Positions 17,789-25,082 of a DNA stretch of 64,000 bases are shown in pieces (the first letter of the stretch is position 1; each line of letters begins with the position of its first letter). The DNA lies in NCBI RefSeq assembly GCF_017873415.1, contig NZ_JAGGKD010000001.1, positions 310,001 through 374,000 of the forward strand, written 5' to 3'. The DNA comes from Methanolobus bombayensis (lineage in GTDB: Archaea; Halobacteriota; Methanosarcinia; Methanosarcinales; Methanosarcinaceae). The notes under the pieces were generated by a model. That model made no database searches. It was not told the origin of the DNA and worked only from the letters and a program-made list of their open reading frames with translations. A program made the position numbers and the translations under genes.

Positions 17789-18526
17789 ATGTTCAAGGCA
17801 ACTATTGATGCAGACATTTTAAAAACTGCAATTGAGACTCTTTCGGTTCTTGTTGATGAAGCACGTTTCAGGTTATCTCCTGAAGGTATCTCCGTCAGGG
17901 CTGTAGACCCTGCAAATGTAGCTATGGTAAGTTTTGATCTTAGTTCCAGTGCTTTTGATGAATTCAATGCTGATGATTCTGAGATTGGAATGGACCTGTC
18001 AAAGATAAATGATATCTTTGGTGTTGCAGGCAGGGATGAAAAAGTTGTCATGGAACTCGATGAGATGTCCCAGAAGATGTCATTACATCTTGGTGGTCTG
18101 TCTTACACTCTTGCGCTACTTGACCCTTCAACGATCAGAGCAGAGCCAAGGATACCACAGCTTGAGTTGCCTGCTGAAGTCGTCCTCAACGGAAAGGATC
18201 TTCAGAGAGCCGTAAAGGCTGCTGAGAAGATAAGTGACCACATGTTGCTTGGTGTCGATGAAGATGTCTTCTATATGGAAGCAGAAGGTGACACCGACCG
18301 TGTACGTCTTGATATGGCCCGTGACAGTCTTATTGACATGAAATCAGGGGAAGCACGTTCATTGTTCTCACTGGATTATTTGTCTGATATCGTTAAACCT
18401 GCTTCACGTTCCAATGAAGTTACTGTAGAGCTTGGTAAGGACTTCCCTGTGAAGATTGGCTTCTCCATTGCAAATGGTGCAGGAAAGATCGGTTATCTTC
18501 TTGCTCCGAGGATCGAGTCTGAATGA
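17789..18526 (+). CDS. pcn: DNA polymerase sliding clamp (PCNA)
   Basis: 245 residues, the normal length. The N-terminal FKATIDADILKTAIETLSVLVDEARF, the central LDPSTIRAEP and the C-terminal YLLAPRIESE match archaeal PCNA, which forms a homotrimeric ring tethering polymerase, ligase and Fen1. It has its own TATA-like CTTATATTAC about 60 nt upstream and a GGTGG ribosome site. priL follows after 3 nt. Confidence 0.95.
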   Translation: MFKATIDADILKTAIETLSVLVDEARFRLSPEGISVRAVDPANVAMVSFDLSSSAFDEFNADDSEIGMDLSKINDIFGVAGRDEKVVMELDEMSQKMSLHLGGLSYTLALLDPSTIRAEPRIPQLELPAEVVLNGKDLQRAVKAAEKISDHMLLGVDEDVFYMEAEGDTDRVRLDMARDSLIDMKSGEARSLFSLDYLSDIVKPASRSNEVTVELGKDFPVKIGFSIANGAGKIGYLLAPRIESE

Positions 18527-18529
18527 TCT

Positions 18530-19603
18530 ATGGATGAAAAGGATTTTGCATTATACCCTTACACTTCCGGGGCATCAGCACAAGTAAAAAGCCTCGGAAT
18601 ATCTCTTGATCGTCTTGTAACTTCCAGAGCCATGGAGTCGGCAAGAATTCGTGGTAAGGAACGCGTCATGCAGGCGATCTCGGGTGAGTTACTTAAGCCT
18701 GCTCTTTCGATATCCGATGAGCAAAAAATATTGCTGGAACTGCTTTCTTATCCTTTTTCAAGAATACTGGTGTCATGTATTGATGATTCTTTCCTGATCC
18801 GAAGGTATTGTCTTGCAGAGGCTGTTGCCTCCTATAAAATTCTAAAGACAATGAGTCTTGATTTTCTTGAAGAATTTGCTTCTGATTTTTCAGTTTACCC
18901 TGATAAAGGTGATTCCAGTTTTAAATTACACTTTACTTCATATATCAGAATGGCAAGCTCACTCAAAGCCATTGAATGGAAACTCGTTAATCGCAAACTT
19001 CAACATGGGGACGTGAATGTCTCAAAAGAGGAATTTGCCCGTCTTTTGCAGGAATTGATCAAAGAGCGTGTTGAACACAATCTGCCTATGCCTGTGAATG
19101 AAGAACTTGTGCAAGCATGTGAACCATATCTGTTAGAGATACGGGAATATCTTGAGGAAAAAAAGAACACTTTCGGTGAATCTGAATTTGAGACCGTTGA
19201 AACCGATCTATTCCCTCCGTGTATAACACAAGCCATAGCAAATACTCAGGCCGGTGTCAACCTTGCCCATTCCATGAGGTTTGCCATGACCGCTTTCCTG
19301 CTGACCATAGGGATGACTGTGGATGATATAATGAATCTTTTCACTGCATCACCTGATTTTGATGTTGAAAAGGCAAGATATCAGGTGGAGCATATTGCAG
19401 GTTCGTCAGGTACTCACTATAAACCGCCATCATGTTCAACTATGCAGACCTATGGCAACTGCTATGCTCCTGATGAGATGTGTAAAAAGATCAGTCACCC
19501 TCTTAATTATTACAGCCGCAAGGTCTGGTTCAGAAAAAGGGATGCTCAAAAAGCTGCCGGAAATAATGTTTCTGACAAGAACTCAGAAGACAAAAAGAAA
19601 TAG
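18530..19603 (+). CDS. priL: DNA primase large subunit
   Basis: 357 residues. The N-terminal helical domain precedes a C-terminal iron-sulfur domain whose four cysteine ligands are visible in FPPC, PPSC, YGNC and DEMC. The 4Fe-4S domain is needed for primer initiation together with the catalytic PriS, which is not in this window. The gene is 3 nt downstream of pcn, so clamp and primase are co-expressed. A bidirectional hairpin follows at 19626-19644. Confidence 0.92.
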   Translation: MDEKDFALYPYTSGASAQVKSLGISLDRLVTSRAMESARIRGKERVMQAISGELLKPALSISDEQKILLELLSYPFSRILVSCIDDSFLIRRYCLAEAVASYKILKTMSLDFLEEFASDFSVYPDKGDSSFKLHFTSYIRMASSLKAIEWKLVNRKLQHGDVNVSKEEFARLLQELIKERVEHNLPMPVNEELVQACEPYLLEIREYLEEKKNTFGESEFETVETDLFPPCITQAIANTQAGVNLAHSMRFAMTAFLLTIGMTVDDIMNLFTASPDFDVEKARYQVEHIAGSSGTHYKPPSCSTMQTYGNCYAPDEMCKKISHPLNYYSRKVWFRKRDAQKAAGNNVSDKNSEDKKK

Positions 19604-19625
19604 TTTATTTTGTTAAAAAAATATG

Positions 19626-19644
19626 TGGGACACGATTTGTCCCA
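19626..19644. terminator. Hairpin between convergent priL and the PEF-CTERM gene
   Basis: TGGGACA-CGATT-TGTCCCA, a perfect 7-bp stem with a 5-nt loop. A-rich sequence (AAAAAAA) lies on the left and TTTTTG on the right, so it has the form of a terminator in both directions. It sits in the 56-nt gap between convergent genes. Confidence 0.55.
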
Positions 19645-19659
19645 TTGCTTGTTTTTGAA

Positions 19660-20316
19660 TCAGTCCTTTCTACGCTGCATGAAGAATGCAAGTCCGATAA
19701 TTGCTGCGACAGGGATTGCAATTGTTGGGAACTCTGGAATTTCTTCTTCACAATTAATTGGTTCAACAGTCACCTGCATGTTTCCACTGATACATGTAAT
19801 TGGAATTTGGTTAATGTATAGTTCATTAAATGCAAAGGTGTATACTCCATTTGCAGCATTTGTGACTATTACAGTACCTGTTACTGGCATTTTTTGCTCA
19901 TTTATTATAAGGTAAGCAGTAAATCCGATCTTCTCATTAGCTATCCATACATCTATGCCATCAGGGAATTTAAGATCCTCAATGTCGACATTAATTGGAT
20001 ATGATAATGCATATGGTATGCTGGGGTTACTTGTGAATGATTTAACTTCTATGGTATTACCATCTTTTTTAACTGTGGCTTCAGCGACTATGTTCATAGT
20101 TGGTGGGATAAGGCCTTCAAAGCAAGAAGGAAGACATTCTCCATCTATTACATAATTTCCATTAGCAGTTACCTGATAGCATCCATCTTGGTACTGATTA
20201 AAATAGCAATATGGATTTATTGCTACTGAAGGTTCTGTTTCTGCCACTGCACTTGCAACCAGTGTTGTTGATAACAACACCATCAATAGTATCAATATTA
20301 AATTTATTTTTTTCAT
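19660..20316 (-). CDS. PEF-CTERM surface protein
   Basis: 218 residues. The N-terminal signal peptide (MKKINLILILLMVLL...ASA) and the C-terminal tail PEFPTIAIPVAAIIGLAFF followed by MQRRKD form a textbook PEF-CTERM sorting signal: motif, membrane helix, basic tail. The middle is beta-rich with a few cysteines (CYFNQYQDGCYQVTANG, GECLPSCFEG) that may form disulfides. PEF-CTERM proteins are thought to be processed by an archaeosortase other than ArtA. GGTGGT precedes the ATG. Two copies of ACTTATAAAAAG (20438-20449, 20474-20485) lie further upstream. The function beyond surface display is unknown. Confidence 0.8.
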   Translation of the reverse strand: MKKINLILILLMVLLSTTLVASAVAETEPSVAINPYCYFNQYQDGCYQVTANGNYVIDGECLPSCFEGLIPPTMNIVAEATVKKDGNTIEVKSFTSNPSIPYALSYPINVDIEDLKFPDGIDVWIANEKIGFTAYLIINEQKMPVTGTVIVTNAANGVYTFAFNELYINQIPITCISGNMQVTVEPINCEEEIPEFPTIAIPVAAIIGLAFFMQRRKD

Positions 20317-20503
20317 TGTACCACCAATAATCTATTTCATATATTTTATTTATATACACTTATACATATTGTATATATTTCAAATGTACTTTTTCATTGT
20401 ACTTTGTATTTAAATCTTTTGAAATTATTTGGTATAAACTTATAAAAAGCAAAGCTTATACTAAAAGTTACATACTTATAAAAAGAAACAAATCGATTGA
20501 TAA

Positions 20504-21820
20504 TTATCTAAGTCTGTATTCCCTGCACTTCTCAACAAAACTCTTCACAGGGAATGTCGCAGGGTGGGTATGAGTATAACTTGCAAGTGAATTGTGCTCG
20601 GTAAGTCCGTCTTTACCATCAACAATTCCTTTTCCTCTTTTCATATCATATGCAAGCTTTGCATCGTTATCACAATAGGTTGCAGAATAATGGAACTCAT
20701 GTCCACGAATAGTTCCTTTGATGAACTCTCCGTTTGCAACTCCTTCTGTGTACCCGAGTGCCTGGAGCTTCTTTGTCTGTACTGTCTCAGCAGGCAGCAC
20801 ATCTGCCATCTTATAAACAGTTCCATCTATCTCGTAGGATGTGGACATATATTGTAATCCACCACATTCTCCATATATTGGCATGCCATTGGCAGATAGA
20901 TCTTTAAGGGTTTTTGTAGTTTTTGACTTCTCAAGCTCTGAAATGTACAGTTCGGGATAACCTCCACCAAAATAGAATCCGTCAACATCAGGAACTTCCC
21001 CTTTTATCGGGCTGAACAATTCAATTTCTGCTCCTGCATTCCTGAAAGCCTCAAACATATCCTGGTAGTAGAAACAGAATGCACTGTCGTATGCAATTCC
21101 TATTTTCAGATCAGCTTCGATATTATCTTCTTCCTCAGGTTTTTCGAAATCCGGTGCAGTTTTTGCAAGATCCATTATGGCATCAAGGTCTATGTTCTCT
21201 TCAATGAATGCAGCCAGACCTTCAGTATCGAAATCCATCTCATTTGCCATATATAATCCAAGGTGACGTGATGGAACTGTTACGTCCTTGTTACGTGGCA
21301 GTGTTCCAACAACAGGAATATCGGGAATTGAATCTATGATCATCTGTGCATGTCTTGGACTTCCTACCTTGTTCAGGATCACACCAGCAATCTTGACATC
21401 AGGATCGAACTGAGCAAAACCTTTGACAATCGCTGCCGCACTTCTGGACATTCCATGTACGTTCACTATTAATATTACTGGAATTCCAAGCGATTTTGCT
21501 ACATGCGCGGAACTTGCTATCTCAGTAGCTCCCATTCCGTCAAAAAGCCCCATAACTCCTTCAACGATGTTGATATCAGCATTATCAGAATGTTTTGAAA
21601 AAGTGTTCCTGACACCATCAATCTGCATCATGAAGGTATCAAGATTCCTTGATGGTTTGCCGCAGATAGCTGTATGATATGTAGGGTCTATGTAATCAGG
21701 TCCTACCTTAAAAGGCTGAACTTCCATTTCTCTTCTTTTCAGGGCCGCCATAATTCCCATGGAAACCGTTGTTTTTCCAACTCCACTGTTGGTACCTGCA
21801 AGCAAAACCGCGTTTGTCAT
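20504..21820 (-). CDS. cfbB: Ni-sirohydrochlorin / cobyrinate a,c-diamide synthase
   Basis: 438 residues of the CbiA/CfbB family. The ATP-binding N-terminal domain carries GTNSGVGKTT (P-loop) and VGPDYIDP. The C-terminal class I glutamine amidotransferase-like domain carries the nucleophile Cys in YGECGGLQYM. The enzyme amidates the a and c acetate chains of a corrinoid or Ni-sirohydrochlorin using glutamine and ATP. In methanogens this family serves coenzyme F430 (CfbB) and may also serve cobamides, and sequence alone does not decide. It diverges from moaA. Confidence 0.85.
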   Translation of the reverse strand: MTNAVLLAGTNSGVGKTTVSMGIMAALKRREMEVQPFKVGPDYIDPTYHTAICGKPSRNLDTFMMQIDGVRNTFSKHSDNADINIVEGVMGLFDGMGATEIASSAHVAKSLGIPVILIVNVHGMSRSAAAIVKGFAQFDPDVKIAGVILNKVGSPRHAQMIIDSIPDIPVVGTLPRNKDVTVPSRHLGLYMANEMDFDTEGLAAFIEENIDLDAIMDLAKTAPDFEKPEEEDNIEADLKIGIAYDSAFCFYYQDMFEAFRNAGAEIELFSPIKGEVPDVDGFYFGGGYPELYISELEKSKTTKTLKDLSANGMPIYGECGGLQYMSTSYEIDGTVYKMADVLPAETVQTKKLQALGYTEGVANGEFIKGTIRGHEFHYSATYCDNDAKLAYDMKRGKGIVDGKDGLTEHNSLASYTHTHPATFPVKSFVEKCREYRLR

Positions 21821-21881
21821 GGAGATTATTGTGTATAGTTCGGATATATGTATTATTCCCTTGGGAGATGATTCAAAACGA

Positions 21882-21889
21882 TTAAATAA
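21882..21889 (+). promoter_or_regulatory. TATA box of moaA
   Basis: TTAAATAA centred about 25 nt before ATG 21910, with no Shine-Dalgarno between. This spacing suggests a leaderless moaA message. Confidence 0.5.
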
Positions 21890-21909
21890 ATAACGTATAT
21901 CTAAGTACT

Positions 21910-22824
21910 ATGTCTTTCCCGGAAGCAACAGAAATTCTTACGGATTCTTACGGGCGCACAGTCAGGAGCCTTAGAATGTCTGTGACTGATCGCTGCAATC
22001 TTAATTGTATCTATTGTCACAATGAAGGCCATATAGGTCACAGTAAAGAAATGTCAGTGGATACTATTGTTAATATTGTTAATGTTGCCTCGGGCTTTGG
22101 TATCGATCGTTTGAAGATATCCGGCGGAGAGCCACTTATGAGAAAGGACCTTGAGGAAGCACTTGTACGTCTCCCTGAAATGCGAGATGTTTCCATGACC
22201 ACCAATGCTGTCCTGCTTAAAGACAGGGCATCTTCTCTTAAAGATGCAGGTCTTGACAGGGTCAATATAAGTCTTGATACACTTGATCCTGATAAGTATC
22301 ACATGATCACAAATTGCAGGGATGGGATTTTTGACAAAGTGCTGGATGGGATACATGAAGCCGTAGATGCTGGCCTTACTCCTGTTAAACTTAATATGGT
22401 TCTGCTTAAGGATCTTAATGACGATGAGATACAGGATATGCTGGGATTTACACGCAGATATGATGGCGATGTTATCCTGCAGCTTATCGAACTTATGGAT
22501 TTCAGGGAGCTTCCGCAGTACCGGATAGATGCCAATGAAGTTGAACGTTCATTAATGGCAGTCTCTTCGGATGTAAAGGTACGTGAGCTTCATAAAAGGA
22601 AAAAATATATTATCAATGGTGCAGAAGTTGAATTTGTCAGGCCGGTTGACAATACGGAATTTTGCGCAAACTGTAATCGTTTGAGGGTTACAGCTGATGG
22701 GAAATTAAAGCCTTGCCTTCTGGTAAGCGATAATATGGTTGACGTTTCAGAAGCCAGCATTGATGAGTTACCTGACCTTTTCAGACTGGCTGTCAGCAGG
22801 CGTGTTCCGTTCTGTAAAAGTTAA
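21910..22824 (+). CDS. moaA: GTP 3',8-cyclase MoaA
   Basis: 304 residues. The N-terminal radical SAM cluster Cys29-x3-Cys33-x2-Cys36 (DRCNLNCIYC), the GGEP motif and the C-terminal 4Fe-4S ligands (EFCANCNRLR, then KPCLL) define MoaA. It rearranges GTP to the cyclic precursor for molybdopterin/tungstopterin, needed for formylmethanofuran dehydrogenase in methanogens. AAAGGAG follows at the very end (22823-22829), serving the 49-aa gene downstream. Confidence 0.92.
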   Translation: MSFPEATEILTDSYGRTVRSLRMSVTDRCNLNCIYCHNEGHIGHSKEMSVDTIVNIVNVASGFGIDRLKISGGEPLMRKDLEEALVRLPEMRDVSMTTNAVLLKDRASSLKDAGLDRVNISLDTLDPDKYHMITNCRDGIFDKVLDGIHEAVDAGLTPVKLNMVLLKDLNDDEIQDMLGFTRRYDGDVILQLIELMDFRELPQYRIDANEVERSLMAVSSDVKVRELHKRKKYIINGAEVEFVRPVDNTEFCANCNRLRVTADGKLKPCLLVSDNMVDVSEASIDELPDLFRLAVSRRVPFCKS

Positions 22825-22837
22825 AGGAGTAGCAAAA

Positions 22838-22987
22838 ATGGAAGTCGTACTTACAGTAGATGGAAAAGATATCGAGATCAACCATTTCGTGCAGTCCATA
22901 CTTGGCAGCACAGTCATTGGAGCAGTCACAACATTACATGGTGTTGAGGATGACTGCAAAGAAGTGCTTATTAAAGTAAAACAGTAG
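22838..22987 (+). CDS. Small conserved protein, 49 aa
   Basis: ATG 22838 has AAAGGAG 8 nt upstream. An upstream in-frame start at 22739 lies inside moaA and is rejected. The sequence begins MEVVLTVDGKDIEINHFVQ, compact and mixed alpha/beta, with one cysteine near the end. It probably belongs to the moaA transcript. I do not know its function. The ribosome site and compact composition argue that it is real. Confidence 0.7.
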   Translation: MEVVLTVDGKDIEINHFVQSILGSTVIGAVTTLHGVEDDCKEVLIKVKQ

Positions 22988-23010
22988 TTCCTGAGATAAG
23001 TGTCAGGAAC
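22987..23010. terminator. Hairpin between convergent genes
   Basis: GTTCCTGA (22987-22994) pairs perfectly with TCAGGAAC (23003-23010) around an 8-nt loop, overlapping the last base of the 49-aa gene's stop codon. T-rich sequence follows. It sits between this gene and the convergent surE. Confidence 0.55.
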
Positions 23011-23054
23011 CATTTTATTGTTTCTGAATATCGATTTTATTTGATGTATTCATC

Positions 23055-23843
23055 TTACAGCAGGTGCTCTATTTCTGAGAAATCAATTGGCGACGTTGCA
23101 TCAAGTGATATGGGTGTAACAGAGACGTTCCCGTTGTTCATAATGGCATGGACATCGGTGCCTTCCTCTTCATCCACCAGCAGATCTCCTGCAATCCAGT
23201 AATAAGGTCTTCCTCTTGGATCATGCCTTTCCTCAACATCAGTCTTGAAGAATTTTCTTGCAAGCCTTGTTATTTCTATATCCGGTTCATCTTCAGCATG
23301 GTGTGGAATATTTACGTTCAAAAGATCCACGTTTTCAGGAAGACCATGTTCCAGTACTTTTTTTGCAATCCTGTTCACAACTTTAATGGCAATATTATAA
23401 TCATGCTGGAAATTCCTGTTATCGTCAAATTTGTCTCCTTCTTCCATCACCTGTATGGACGCAGCAATTGCAGGTATTCCGTAACTTGCACCTTCGAGTG
23501 CCGCACCTATAGTTCCTGATGTGGTTATAGTGTCAGTGCTGATATTCTCTCCAATGTTGAATCCTGAAAGAATAAGATCTGGTGTTTCCTTCATAATTGC
23601 AAATATGCCCAGGATCACAGAATCAGTTGGTGTGCCTGCCACACCATTGACATCTATTCCATTGATGTTTGTCTGTGTAATTCTGAGTGGTTCAAAGATA
23701 GATATCGATCTTCCAACACCACTTTGCTGGGTCATAGGTGCGGACACTGTAACATCTCCAAGGTCTGCAACACTTTTCCAGGCAGCATGTATGCCTGTGG
23801 AATAAACACCGTCATCATTGGTAACAAGTATCTTTTTTGACAT
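23055..23843 (-). CDS. surE: 5'-nucleotidase SurE
   Basis: 262 residues. The N-terminal ILVTNDDGVYSTGI supplies the acidic Asp-Asp metal site, and PMTQQSGVGRSI and SGFNIGENIS are the conserved Ser and Asn loops of SurE. The enzyme removes phosphate from nucleoside 5'-monophosphates (and polyphosphate in some species). It is a single gene on the minus strand with no obvious partner. Confidence 0.9.
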   Translation of the reverse strand: MSKKILVTNDDGVYSTGIHAAWKSVADLGDVTVSAPMTQQSGVGRSISIFEPLRITQTNINGIDVNGVAGTPTDSVILGIFAIMKETPDLILSGFNIGENISTDTITTSGTIGAALEGASYGIPAIAASIQVMEEGDKFDDNRNFQHDYNIAIKVVNRIAKKVLEHGLPENVDLLNVNIPHHAEDEPDIEITRLARKFFKTDVEERHDPRGRPYYWIAGDLLVDEEEGTDVHAIMNNGNVSVTPISLDATSPIDFSEIEHLL

Positions 23844-23971
23844 GCTAGTATCAATTGCATGTCAGTGTCTTAAAACTAATGCCAGTTATTTAGTATCGAA
23901 ACTTGACGTAGCACAAGCTCTACAGGCAAAATCTCTGAAAAAAGAATGTATCTAATGGAGGTTATATGGAT

Positions 23972-24397
23972 TTACACGTTTGCGTAAATCCTGTCTTTCC
24001 TATGCGATGAATTGGAAAATCCTTCCTGTTCAGCCATGTCGGCAAGTGCCTTGACCTCTTCCAGGACTTCTATTTTGTCACTCATTTCATCGAGGGTAAA
24101 GATCATCTCTTCAATGGCTTTGTTCTCTTCAGTATCCAGGCAGGGACTATCTTTCACGATTTCCAGCAAAATTGATGCGTCATCTATTACTTGAGCCAGG
24201 ATGGTCCGGTCCATGTATGATTTGGCGACTTCAGAATCGCTTCCTTTCAGGGTAGAGTTGAATTCATTGAGCTGTTCTTCAAACAACCCTATGTCGTAAT
24301 GTGCGCTTCTGAATATTTTTCTGATATAGTCTTCTCTGTAGACCTGCTTTGAGTTTTTTAAAACCTTCAGAAGTTTTTTGTAATCCATGTTTTTCAC
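23972..24397 (-). CDS. Hypothetical helical protein, 141 aa
   Basis: No recognised domain. The N-terminus (MKNMDYKKLLKVLKNSKQ) is basic; the first ATG or Met4 could be the start. The rest is acidic and strongly helical, with heptad-like runs (SILLEIVKDS, EMIFTLDEMSDKIEVLEEVKALADMAEQ) suggesting coiled coils. There is no signal peptide or membrane segment. It is followed upstream (24482-24757) by another unknown gene on the same strand. Confidence 0.55.
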   Translation of the reverse strand: MKNMDYKKLLKVLKNSKQVYREDYIRKIFRSAHYDIGLFEEQLNEFNSTLKGSDSEVAKSYMDRTILAQVIDDASILLEIVKDSPCLDTEENKAIEEMIFTLDEMSDKIEVLEEVKALADMAEQEGFSNSSHRKDRIYANV

Positions 24398-24481
24398 CCT
24401 GGGTTATACGCAGGTGCCTTTTCCCTCATCCCGTGCAAATTTCGTCACGTAAGGCCCTGCTACTTATAATCCCAATATGGT

Positions 24482-24757
24482 TTACTGTATTGTTGCTTCA
24501 TTCCCAAGATTGTGTTTAATTGTTTCAACTGGCATTACTCTGTTGAAGTTTGTATCTGAGAATTGTCCGCCATTCACATCATATTCCTGTTCGATATTAA
24601 TTCCGTATTCTTCGTCCAATTCCTCGATAATCGGATCGCACAGGTATACTTGAAGGCTGCCACTTCCATCCATGAATATTGATGGTCTGACACCTGTATT
24701 ATTATATTCTTCAACAAGTCCTCTGAATACTAATGACATATAGCGCATTGATTCCAT
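24482..24757 (-). CDS. Hypothetical protein, 91 aa
   Basis: A short acidic protein of unknown function. The start could be Met1 or Met4 (MRYMSLVF). It has a predicted beta-strand pattern (SIFMDGSGSLQVYL) and an acidic loop (EELDEEYGINIEQEYDVNG). It has no membrane segments and few basic residues. It shares the strand with the 141-aa gene 84 nt downstream. Confidence 0.5.
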   Translation of the reverse strand: MESMRYMSLVFRGLVEEYNNTGVRPSIFMDGSGSLQVYLCDPIIEELDEEYGINIEQEYDVNGGQFSDTNFNRVMPVETIKHNLGNEATIQ

Positions 24758-25082
24758 CGGTCATCACCAGTACTCCATTTTTATGGTCATACACTTAAAC
24801 GTAATGTATGGTTTTCTGATCATATGTTCAAAAAATACATCTGTTATGTTCACAAACCGACGATTTTTGAGTTCGTGATTTGTCGAAAAAAGCTATCTGT
24901 GGGAATTGTTCTTCATGTATATTTATATTATCTCTTATATACTGTCTATTTTTACCTTTGTACCATCTTTCAATGCTCTTCGATAAGAAACGTTTTTAAT
25001 CATTGGTGCGATAGTTGGAAGAATAAATCAGACTTAGTATTAGATATATTTAGACTAAAACAATCATCCAGTTGGAATATTT
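24758..25082. promoter_or_regulatory. 325-nt intergenic region upstream of alaS
   Basis: No convincing gene is seen: an 88-codon open frame here is Cys/Phe/Tyr-rich and lacks a ribosome site. A TATA-like TAGATATATTTAG at about 25041-25053 lies 30-40 nt before the alaS ATG, so alaS probably has a very short leader. AGTTGGAA occurs at about 25013 and about 25070. Confidence 0.4.

Noticed and set aside
22739-22837. Longer form of the 49-aa gene overlapping moaA
   Set aside because: The AAAGGAG at 22823-22829 directs translation to ATG 22838, and the extension lies wholly in moaA coding sequence in another frame.
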